From NCBI GenBank assembly GCA_025463965.1, contig JAODBN010000047.1:1-10537 (forward strand): 10,537 nucleotides of DNA. Direction: 5' to 3'. Made by a program: the position numbers and the translations under genes. A model generated the notes under the pieces. That model did not search any database. It saw only the letters and a list, made by a program, of their open reading frames with translations, and was not told the DNA's origin. Source of the stretch: Acidimicrobiaceae bacterium. Lineage in GTDB: Bacteria; Actinomycetota; Acidimicrobiia; Acidimicrobiales; Bog-793. Position 1 is the first letter of the stretch. The number at the start of each line of letters is the position of its first letter. Positions 5,178-10,537 of this stretch are shown in pieces.

Positions 5178-6308
5178 TCAGCGCTCGGCGCGAGCTCCCG
5201 GGCCCGGCACCGTGGAAAAGGCGACCGGTGGGGAGAAGCCCTTGTCCGCGAAGGCGGACTCGGTGGCCGAGACGACGTCGCTCGCCGCGCCCACCTCGGC
5301 GAGCACCACCACCGATCCTCCGAAGCCGCCGCCCGTCATCCTCGCCCCGAGCGCCCCCGTGGCGAGCGCCACCTCCACCACGGTGTCGAGCTCGACACAA
5401 GACACCTCGAAGTCGTCTCGAAGCGAGCGATGGCCGGCGACGAGGATCGGTCCGATGTCCGCGATCCTGCCGGAATCGAGCAAGCGCACGACCTCAAGGA
5501 CCCGAGCCTGCTCGGTGAGGACGTGCCGCGCGCGACGGACGAGCTCCTCGTCTCCCAACTCGGCGAGAGCGGCCTGGACCCCGTCGGGCGGCACGTCGCG
5601 AAGCGCCCGCACCCCGAGCGCCCTCGCCGCGGCCTCGCACGAGCGGCGCCGGTCCCCGTAGGCGGACTCACCGAGGTCGTGCTTCACCCGGGTGTCCACC
5701 ACCAACAGGACGAGGCCAGCCGCGGCGAGGTCGAGCGGGACCTGGCGGCGCTCCAGGCTGCGCGTGTCGAGCAGCAGCGCGTGGCCCTCCTCGCAGCACA
5801 TCGAGGCCGCCTGGTCCATGATCCCGCACGGCACGCCTACGAACTCGTTCTCGGCCCGCTGGGCGATCCTGGCGAGCTCCATGGCGTCGGTCTTCACGCC
5901 GGCGAGGCCGGTGAGCGCGAGCGCCACCGCGCACTCGAGCGCGGCCGAGGACGACAGGCCGGCCCCGATGGGTACCTGGCTGTCGCACACGAGGTCGGCG
6001 CCGCCCACCGCGAACCCGGAGGCCTCAAGGGAACGTGCCACGGCCACCGGATAGGCGGACCAGCCGCCCGGCACGCCCGGCGCGTCGAGGTCCACCTCGA
6101 CGGCTTCACCGTCTTGCTGGAGCGACTTGAGGCCCAGCACCCGGTCCGGCCGGGACGCCGCCTCGACGGTGGTGCGCTGGCCGATCGCGAGCGGGAGCAC
6201 GAAGCTCTCGTTCAAGTCGGTGTATTCGCCGATCAAGTTGACGCGCCCAGGCGCCGACCACCGGCCCTCGCACGGGCGCCCGAAGACCTCGGCGAAGCTC
6301 GGGCTCAC
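5178..6308 (-). CDS. galK: Galactokinase GalK (GHMP kinase)
   Basis: GalK phosphorylates alpha-D-galactose with ATP to galactose 1-phosphate, the first committed Leloir step (cytoplasm). The 376-aa length is normal. The galactokinase signature at residues 21-31 reads GRVNLIGEYTD; most family members have GEHTD, so the His is replaced by Tyr29. The GHMP ATP-binding motif PIGAGLSSSAALE is at 113-125, CGIMDQ at 161-166 contains the catalytic base Asp165, and the C-terminal GHMP motif MTGGGFGGSVVV is present near residue 340. The GTG start at 6308 overlaps the galE stop in a GTGA (6305-6308), indicating translational coupling. A C-terminal tail after the last strand ends with GPGARAER. No galT gene is present next to it in this window. 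Confidence 0.96.
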   Translation of the reverse strand: MSPSFAEVFGRPCEGRWSAPGRVNLIGEYTDLNESFVLPLAIGQRTTVEAASRPDRVLGLKSLQQDGEAVEVDLDAPGVPGGWSAYPVAVARSLEASGFAVGGADLVCDSQVPIGAGLSSSAALECAVALALTGLAGVKTDAMELARIAQRAENEFVGVPCGIMDQAASMCCEEGHALLLDTRSLERRQVPLDLAAAGLVLLVVDTRVKHDLGESAYGDRRRSCEAAARALGVRALRDVPPDGVQAALAELGDEELVRRARHVLTEQARVLEVVRLLDSGRIADIGPILVAGHRSLRDDFEVSCVELDTVVEVALATGALGARMTGGGFGGSVVVLAEVGAASDVVSATESAFADKGFSPPVAFSTVPGPGARAER

Positions 6309-7264
6309 GCGGTTCTCGCCTGCACGAACTGCCACGCGTCGCCGACCATCTCCTCGAGGCTCGTGCGCTCGGGGCGCCATCCGAGCACCTCGCGCGCGAG
6401 CGCCGCCGAGGCGACGAGCCGGGCCGGGTCGCCGGCCCGGCGAGCGCCGAGGCGCACCGGGAGGGACTTCCCAGTCACCGACTCCACCGCGCCGAGCACC
6501 TCGCGCACCGAGTAGCCGTTGCCGTTGCCGAGGTTGAAGACCTGGTGGCGACCGGCCTGCGCACCCTCGAGGGCGGACAGGTGGGCCTGTGCAAGATCGG
6601 CCACGTGGATGTAGTCGCGCACGCACGTACCGTCGGGTGTGTCGTAGTCGTCCCCGTAGACCGTCAGCTCGTCCCGACGGCCGAGCGCGGCCTCGAGCGC
6701 GAGGGGGATCAGATGAGTCTCGGTCCGGTGCCGCTCCCCTCGTCCGGCGTAGGCGCCGGCGACGTTGAAGTAGCGGAGCGAGACCGCTGCGAGACCGTCG
6801 CGCGCTGAGGCCTCCGCCAACGAGCGGTCCACCGCCAGCTTCGACGCACCGTAGGGGTTCACCGGCCTGCAGGGGGCGTCCTCCGCGATCGGCACCGACT
6901 CGGGCTCGCCGTAGACGGCGGCGGTCGAGGAGAACACGATGCGCGCAACCCCGGCCTTGGCCATCGCGCCGAGCAGGAGGCGGCTGCCGACGACGTTGTT
7001 CTCCTCGTACTTCTCGGGATGCTCGACTGACTCGGCGACGACCGAAGAGGCCGCGAGGTGCACCACGCCGTCGAAGCCCTCGCCCATCAGGTCGCCCGCA
7101 GCGTCATGGACACGTCCCTCGACAAAGCGCGCTCCCTCGGGAACGGCGTCGGCGTGCCCGGTCGAGAGGTCGTCGAGCACGGTCACGTCGTGGCCCTCCT
7201 CGAGGAGGCGGGTCGCCACGACCGAGCCGATGTAGCCGGCCCCGCCGGTCACGAGAACCTTCAT
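6305..7264 (-). CDS. galE: UDP-glucose 4-epimerase GalE
   Basis: GalE interconverts UDP-glucose and UDP-galactose using tightly bound NAD+. It serves galactose breakdown and also supplies UDP-galactose for surface glycans. The 319-aa protein is an extended short-chain dehydrogenase. It has the Rossmann motif TGGAGYIG at residues 6-13, DDLSTGH at 31-37, HLAA at 69-72, the catalytic SST at 112-114 and Tyr138/Lys142 in NPYGASK. RYFNVAGA and TCVRDYIHVADLA are hallmarks of the GalE subgroup, and FNLGNGNGYSV follows in the C-terminal substrate domain. The ATG at 7264 fits the family N-terminus exactly. It has no Shine-Dalgarno sequence or -10 box of its own at the usual distance; instead a 10-codon ORF with a good ribosome-binding site ends on it. 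It is first in the galE-galK-(DinB-like) cluster. Confidence 0.96.
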   Translation of the reverse strand: MKVLVTGGAGYIGSVVATRLLEEGHDVTVLDDLSTGHADAVPEGARFVEGRVHDAAGDLMGEGFDGVVHLAASSVVAESVEHPEKYEENNVVGSRLLLGAMAKAGVARIVFSSTAAVYGEPESVPIAEDAPCRPVNPYGASKLAVDRSLAEASARDGLAAVSLRYFNVAGAYAGRGERHRTETHLIPLALEAALGRRDELTVYGDDYDTPDGTCVRDYIHVADLAQAHLSALEGAQAGRHQVFNLGNGNGYSVREVLGAVESVTGKSLPVRLGARRAGDPARLVASAALAREVLGWRPERTSLEEMVGDAWQFVQARTA

Positions 7265-7293
7265 CGGGGGACGTCCGCGGTGCTCGTCACCAT
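7261..7293 (-). CDS. Possible 10-codon leader peptide ORF upstream of galE
   Basis: ATG at 7293 opens MVTSTADVPR, and its TGA (7263-7261) overlaps the galE ATG in an ATGA. GGAGGG (7307-7302, minus strand) lies 8 bases upstream, a good ribosome-binding site that galE itself lacks. Ribosomes finishing this ORF could restart on galE. The peptide has no run of regulatory codons, so classical attenuation is not indicated. Too short for statistical proof. Confidence 0.4.
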   Translation of the reverse strand: MVTSTADVPR

Positions 7294-7374
7294 GTCTTGC
7301 ACCCTCCCTTCCGCTGACAGCGCCCCCGGGCAGCCGAGCAACGACGACCCAGGTGACGACCGGCGACCTTACTC

Positions 7375-7427
7375 AACGCCCGTTCGGCGGCCGCCACCGG
7401 GGGCTGTCGCCCGGGCTCGTGGGCGTT
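7375..7427. repeat. Inverted repeat in the galE/PLP-enzyme intergenic region
   Basis: AACGCCC (7375-7381) and GGGCGTT (7421-7427) are perfect 7-base arms around 39 bases that themselves hold GC-rich self-complementary stretches (GGCGGCCGCC near 7386-7395, CCCGGG near 7410). It could be a structured galE leader or paired operator half-sites. The rest of this 219-base gap holds the promoters and leader ORF listed separately; no other gene was seen there. Confidence 0.35.
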
Positions 7428-7430
7428 CAT

Positions 7431-7459
7431 TCCCTACCCAAATGATCGGTTTTCTGCAA
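7431..7459 (-). promoter_or_regulatory. Candidate galE promoter
   Basis: On the minus strand TTGCAG (7459-7454) is separated by exactly 17 bases from TAGGGA (7436-7431), in the only AT-richer patch of the intergenic region. A start near 7424 would give a leader of about 130 bases before the 10-codon ORF, beginning at the inverted repeat. The -35 matches TTGACA in 4 of 6 positions and the -10 is moderate. Confidence 0.4.
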
Positions 7460-7471
7460 GGTGCGGACCAG

Positions 7472-7477
7472 TACCAT
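7472..7477 (+). promoter_or_regulatory. Predicted -10 box (TACCAT) of the PLP-enzyme gene, leaderless
   Basis: TACCAT is followed by 6 bases (CCCCAT) and the GTG at 7484. There is no Shine-Dalgarno sequence. The galE -35 candidate lies just upstream, so the two divergent promoters would overlap and could compete. Confidence 0.5.
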
Positions 7478-7483
7478 CCCCAT

Positions 7484-8929
7484 GTGGCCATCCTCTCGGA
7501 CGAGCGCCCGGCCGGCCGGCCGGACCCCCAGCCCGGAGGGCGCCTGGCGGAGCTGGTGGGTGGCGAGCTCACCGTGCCGCTCGTCCAGGGAGGCACGTCC
7601 CGCTACGTCGACTTGGACCTCGCCGCCAGTGCGCCGCCGATGGTGCGCGTCGCTGCTCGAGTCGCCGAGGTGCTCCCCTTTTACGCGAGCGTGCACCGAG
7701 GCGCCGGCTACCGCTCGCTCGTGAGCACCGCGCTCTACGAGCAGGCGCGCTCATCGGTGCACCGGCGGATCGGCGCGAGGGACGACGACGTCGTGGTCTT
7801 CACCCGCAACACCACCGACGCCCTGAACCTGCTCCAGCGCTGCCTTCCGCCCGGAGAGGTGGTCTTTCTCGACGTCGAGCACCACGCCAACCTGCTTCCT
7901 TGGCAGCGCGGCGCCCACCGCTGCGTGCGCGCCGAGGCCACCTTCGAGGCCACCCTCTCCCGCCTCGGCCAGGAGCTGGCAGATCGTCCGGCAGTCCTGC
8001 TCGCGGTGACCGCAGCCTCCAACGTGACGGGCGAACGTCTACCGGTCGCCCGGATCGCCGCGCTCGCCCACGCGGCGGGCTGTCGCCTCGCGGTCGACGC
8101 CGCCCAGCTCGCCCCTCACCGACTCATTGACCTCGCCGGCTGGGACGCGGACTACGTCGCGTTCTCGGGGCACAAGCTGTACGCCCCCTACGGGGCGGGC
8201 GTGCTCGCCGGGCGCCCGGACTGGCTCGACACCGCTCCCGCCTACCTCGCCGGAGGCGGAGCCGTGCGGGAGGTCTCGATCGAGCGGACCACCTGGGCGG
8301 GAGCCCCGAACCGCCAGGAGGCGGGAACTCCGAACCTGCTCGGGGCGGTCGCGCTCGCCGCGGCGATGGAGGTCCTTGCCGAGCTCGGCGACGAGGCGCT
8401 CGCCGCGCACGACCGGGCCCTTCGGTCCCGGCTGCTCCGCGGCCTGGCCGAGCTGCCGGGGCTTGCGGTGCTGCGGATCTGGCCCGACAGCGACGAGCCG
8501 GTCGGCATCGTCACCTTCACCGTCGAGGGCCACGACTCGAGCCTCGTGGCCGCTGTTCTCTCCGCCGAGCACGGCATCGGCGTGCGTGACGGGCGATTCT
8601 GTGCCCACCCGCTGCTGGCACGATTGTCGGGGGGGGTGGGCGCCGTGCGGGCGAGCGTGGGAGTCGCGAGCACGCCGGAGGACGTCGATGCGCTCCTCGT
8701 CGCGCTCGAGACCTATCTGCGGGACGGCCCGAGGTGGTCGTACGAGAAAGTGGCCGGCGCCTTCGCCCCGGTGCCCGAAACCCGCCCCGCACCCTTTTCC
8801 GCCATGGATCTCACCGCGATCGAGCAAGCACCCGCTCCCGACAAACAAGATGGCCCGGCGACGACTGAGGCAGAGCCAAGGTTGCGAGACGGCCGTCCTC
8901 GACGTGCCGGGTCAGCTCGCGGTCGGTAG
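7484..8929 (+). CDS. Aminotransferase class V family protein, SufS/NifS-like (cysteine desulfurase-like)
   Basis: This 481-aa fold-type I PLP enzyme resembles group II (SufS-like) cysteine desulfurases and selenocysteine lyases, which take sulfur or selenium from (seleno)cysteine. YVDLDLAASAPP near residue 41 replaces the usual N-terminal 'Y-L-D-x-A-A-x' motif, and YASVHRGAGYRS follows. VVFTRNTTDALN at 104-115 binds the PLP phosphate, EHHANLLPW at 132-140 holds the ring-stacking His, and Asp205/Gln208 lie in VDAAQ. The Schiff-base lysine is Lys231 in SGHK. Cys373 in RFCAHPL aligns with the persulfide-forming Cys of SufS (HHCAQP), so sulfur transfer is plausible. About 60 residues after the catalytic domain are Pro/Ala-rich and probably disordered. 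The GTG start is chosen for the -10 spacing and lack of homology upstream. No suf or isc gene is adjacent, so the partner is unknown. It is followed closely by ctaG. Confidence 0.88.
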   Translation: MAILSDERPAGRPDPQPGGRLAELVGGELTVPLVQGGTSRYVDLDLAASAPPMVRVAARVAEVLPFYASVHRGAGYRSLVSTALYEQARSSVHRRIGARDDDVVVFTRNTTDALNLLQRCLPPGEVVFLDVEHHANLLPWQRGAHRCVRAEATFEATLSRLGQELADRPAVLLAVTAASNVTGERLPVARIAALAHAAGCRLAVDAAQLAPHRLIDLAGWDADYVAFSGHKLYAPYGAGVLAGRPDWLDTAPAYLAGGGAVREVSIERTTWAGAPNRQEAGTPNLLGAVALAAAMEVLAELGDEALAAHDRALRSRLLRGLAELPGLAVLRIWPDSDEPVGIVTFTVEGHDSSLVAAVLSAEHGIGVRDGRFCAHPLLARLSGGVGAVRASVGVASTPEDVDALLVALETYLRDGPRWSYEKVAGAFAPVPETRPAPFSAMDLTAIEQAPAPDKQDGPATTEAEPRLRDGRPRRAGSARGR

Positions 8930-8932
8930 CCT
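8927..8932 (+). promoter_or_regulatory. Predicted -10 box (TAGCCT) of ctaG, overlapping the upstream stop codon
   Basis: TAGCCT begins with the TAG stop of the PLP enzyme and ends 7 bases before the ATG at 8940. No Shine-Dalgarno sequence is present. The hexamer is identical to that of the aldo/keto reductase gene. Confidence 0.45.
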
Positions 8933-8939
8933 GGCCTCG

Positions 8940-9980
8940 ATGCCTGGAATGCCGGGGGTGCCCTCGGTCCACTTCACCCTGGGGCACACCTTCTCCCACT
9001 GGGACCTCAGCCCCTTCCCGCTCGTCGTCCTCGCGCTCTCGGTCGCCACCGCCCTTTGGTATCTGCGCGCCGACTGGAGCCTGGCGGCCCGCGGGCGGCA
9101 CTGGGGAGGCCTTCGCACCGCCGCGTTCTTGTCCGGTCTCGTCTTCACGGACCTGGCGTTCTGCTCCTCGGTCGCCGTCTACGCGAACGACTACTTCCAA
9201 GCCCACGTGCTCCAGCACCTGCTCCTCATGGTGGTCGCCCCGCCGCTGCTCGCCCTCGGGATGCCCTCGACGCTGTTCTTGCAGACCGCCTCGCGCCGTG
9301 CCAAGGAGCGCTGGCTGCGGGTGCTGCGCAGCGACGGCTTCGCCGTGCTGAGCCACCCGGTCACGGTCTTCGCCCTCTACTTCGGGGCGATGTTCGTGTT
9401 TTTCTTGACTCCGCTCATCGGCTTCGCCATGGAGCACATGGCGGTGATGGACTTCTTCAACGTGGTCTTCCTCGCCGGTGGAACCCTCTACTGGTGGCCG
9501 ATGGTGGGACTCGACCCGATCGTCCACTGGAAGATGACCCATGGCTTTCGCCTGATGAACATCCTCATCGGTGGCGGGGTGGAGGCCTTCTTGGGCGTGG
9601 CCATCTTGAACAACTCGAGGACCATCGCCCCGATGTACAGCCTCGCCGGCACGCACTCCGGGGGGGCGCTGTTGTGGGTGTCGACGGAGTTCGTCAGCCT
9701 CGGTGCGTTCCTTCCGATCTACATCCAGTGGATGCGCTCGGAGGACCGCATCGGGGCACGAGAGGACGCCCGCAGCGATCGGGCTGCGGCCACCGACGCG
9801 GCGACGGGCGGCGGCGGAACCGCCACGCCGATCGCCGCGCCGCGTCCTTCGGTGAACCGGCCGCTGTCGGCCTGGGAGGCCGCGTTCGCGGCGAAGGGCG
9901 GCCACCTGCCCACGCTCCAGGCGCACCGCCCTCCGCCAGCTCCTCCCGGGGCCGACTCCGCTCCTGGGCCCGCTCGCTGA
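8940..9980 (+). CDS. ctaG: CtaG-family (Caa3_CtaG) integral membrane protein
   Basis: The 346-aa protein belongs to the Caa3_CtaG family, named for Bacillus CtaG, which is needed for assembly of caa3-type cytochrome c oxidase in the cytoplasmic membrane. About seven membrane segments are visible: near residues 26-42, 57-77, 85-106, a segment with VFALYFGAMFVFFLTPLIGFA, one with FNVVFLAGGTLYWWPMVG, one with LIGGGVEAFLGVAIL, and one with STEFVSLGAFLPIYIQWM. Family marks are HVLQHLLLMVVAPPLLALG and YWWPMVGLDP, with conserved His residues in the membrane (HVLQH, MEHM, HWKMTH). The last roughly 80 residues are charged and then Ala/Pro-rich, cytosolic and of low complexity. ATG at 8940 is the first good start in frame. 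No oxidase subunit genes are adjacent. The stop converges on the small minus-strand gene. Confidence 0.88.
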   Translation: MPGMPGVPSVHFTLGHTFSHWDLSPFPLVVLALSVATALWYLRADWSLAARGRHWGGLRTAAFLSGLVFTDLAFCSSVAVYANDYFQAHVLQHLLLMVVAPPLLALGMPSTLFLQTASRRAKERWLRVLRSDGFAVLSHPVTVFALYFGAMFVFFLTPLIGFAMEHMAVMDFFNVVFLAGGTLYWWPMVGLDPIVHWKMTHGFRLMNILIGGGVEAFLGVAILNNSRTIAPMYSLAGTHSGGALLWVSTEFVSLGAFLPIYIQWMRSEDRIGAREDARSDRAAATDAATGGGGTATPIAAPRPSVNRPLSAWEAAFAAKGGHLPTLQAHRPPPAPPGADSAPGPAR

Positions 9981-9986
9981 ACGTCA

Positions 9987-10019
9987 CTGCCGCCGCGCCG
10001 TACGGCGCTGTCGAGGCAG
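9987..10019. terminator. Nested inverted repeat between convergent genes, possible bidirectional terminator
   Basis: The outer arms CTGCC (9987-9991) and GGCAG (10015-10019) enclose a perfect 14-base palindrome GCGCCGTACGGCGC (9995-10008). It fills the 46-base gap between the stops of ctaG and the small minus-strand gene, and can fold on either strand. There is no T tract, which is common in actinobacterial terminators. Confidence 0.5.
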
Positions 10020-10026
10020 CTGGTGC

Positions 10027-10338
10027 TCAGGTCTGCGGGCGGTAGACGAGCTCGGTGACCCGACCGCCCTCGATCGCCACGACCTGGCCCGAGCCCTCGA
10101 CGGTGTAGGAGCCGACGCGAAGCGATGGGTAGACCGCGGCGTAGACGCGCTCGGGCGACACCAGGCGCTGGCGGACCGCCGAGTGGGTCCGGGGGACGCC
10201 CGGGGTGTGCGGTTCGAGCTCGATCTCGGCACCGAGAAGCTCGGCGGCGGTCCGGAGCACCAAGGCACCGATCTCGCCCCCTAGCTCGAGCACGACACCT
10301 CCGTCCTCGCTCGGCCCGAGGGTTACCTCGTCGGCCAT
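10027..10338 (-). CDS. Small conserved actinobacterial protein of unknown function
   Basis: The 103-aa protein starts MADEVTLGPSEDGG and continues with LELGGEIGALVLRTAAELLGAEIEL, a central RTHSAVRQRLVSPERVYAAVYPSL, then VGSYTVEG and VVAIEGGRVTELVYRP. The order 'V-L-D-I-G-G-x-I-G-A-L-V ... G-x-E-I-E-x ... H-T-A-V-F-x-x-L-x-x-G-x-Y-T-L ... V-x-V-x-G-G-x-V-x-E-L-x-W' is found in a family of small beta-rich actinobacterial proteins often labelled hypothetical or, without good reason, phospholipase. The pattern suggests a compact beta-sandwich domain. There is no signal peptide. ATG at 10338 is supported by this pattern; upstream codons in the same frame overlap the preceding gene and look like a shadow. 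It follows the upstream partial gene by 10 bases, suggesting an operon. Confidence 0.7.
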   Translation of the reverse strand: MADEVTLGPSEDGGVVLELGGEIGALVLRTAAELLGAEIELEPHTPGVPRTHSAVRQRLVSPERVYAAVYPSLRVGSYTVEGSGQVVAIEGGRVTELVYRPQT

Positions 10339-10348
10339 CTCGATCGCC

Positions 10349-10537
10349 CTACGCCGCGGCCGTGTCGTAGCCGCCGGAGCGGCGCCCGAGCGCGGGTAGG
10401 TGCTCCCCGCGTGACACGTTCTCGTCGGAGCCACGTCCCGGCTCGGATTGCCTCGCGCTCGCACCGAGCGCCAGCACGGTCGCAACGCCGGCGACCGAAG
10501 TCGCGGCTTGCGCTCCGGTGAACAACGTTCTGCTGCT
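10349..10537 (-). CDS. 3' end of an unidentified gene, possibly a membrane protein
   Basis: Sixty-two codons are open from the right edge to a TAG at 10351-10349. They contain a hydrophobic, Ala/Val-rich stretch (TSVAGVATVLALGASA, about residues 13-28 of the visible part) followed by a polar, charged tail that ends GGYDTAAA. This could be the last membrane helix and cytosolic tail of a transporter or other membrane protein, but no family is recognisable. The main support is the open frame to the edge, the operon-like 10-base gap to the next minus-strand gene and the protein-like composition. No start codon is in the window. Confidence 0.5.
   Translation of the reverse strand, partial: SSRTLFTGAQAATSVAGVATVLALGASARQSEPGRGSDENVSRGEHLPALGRRSGGYDTAAA

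Noticed and set aside
4153..6515. Two very long plus-strand open frames (4153-5661 and 4608-6515) opposite the DinB-like gene, galK and galE
   Set aside because: They are antisense to galK and other well-supported genes, start inside the DUF72 gene or DinB-like gene, and have Arg/Pro/Ser-rich composition without motifs.
7058..7483. In-frame extension of the PLP enzyme by 142 codons upstream
   Set aside because: The extension is antisense to galE and has no homology-like content; the GTG at 7484 has a well-spaced -10 box and matches the start of the enzyme domain.
8811..9926. A 371-codon minus-strand open frame opposite ctaG
   Set aside because: Antisense to a clear seven-helix membrane protein; the translation is His/Glu/Arg-rich without any family pattern.

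Overview
The window is very GC-rich and densely coding, and its genes point to an actinobacterium (Actinomycetota). The evidence is a DUF3151 gene, a UdgX-type uracil-DNA glycosylase, a CtaG-type membrane protein, frequent GTG starts and many starts that look leaderless. A deep actinobacterial lineage such as Acidimicrobiia fits, but that is an inference from gene content only.

Layout from left to right. A 3'-truncated msrA (minus) runs off the left edge and is divergent from rpiB (plus). A DUF3151 gene (minus) is divergent from an aldo/keto reductase gene (plus). The reductase gene converges on a UdgX-type uracil-DNA glycosylase (minus). Between udgX and the next plus-strand gene lies a remnant of an IS607-family element. 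It keeps the start of tnpA joined in frame to the end of tnpB, and it keeps the region where the TnpB guide RNA (omegaRNA/reRNA) would be encoded. A DUF72 (YecE-like) gene starts just beyond the remnant. Next comes a minus-strand cluster galE-galK-(DinB-like gene), preceded by a 10-codon leader ORF whose stop overlaps the galE start. Divergent from galE is a SufS/NifS-like PLP enzyme, followed by a CtaG-family membrane protein whose likely -10 box begins with the stop codon of the PLP enzyme. The window ends with a small minus-strand gene of unknown function and the 3' end of another minus-strand gene.

How the genes work together. galE and galK belong to the Leloir pathway of galactose use and UDP-galactose supply; galT is not visible here. 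The other genes are housekeeping or maintenance functions: methionine sulfoxide repair, pentose-phosphate isomerisation, uracil repair or capture, sulfur transfer and cytochrome oxidase assembly. They do not form one pathway.

The most unusual signals are three. First, a TANNNT box sits 6 or 7 bases before the start codon of six genes, which implies widespread leaderless transcription; one 7-bp box appears to serve two divergent leaderless genes. Second, the IS607 remnant may still encode an orphan omegaRNA and lies at the 5' side of a host gene. Third, two mini-ORFs of exactly 10 codons overlap the starts of galE and the DUF72 gene by 4 bases. No CRISPR array, tRNA or rRNA gene was seen.
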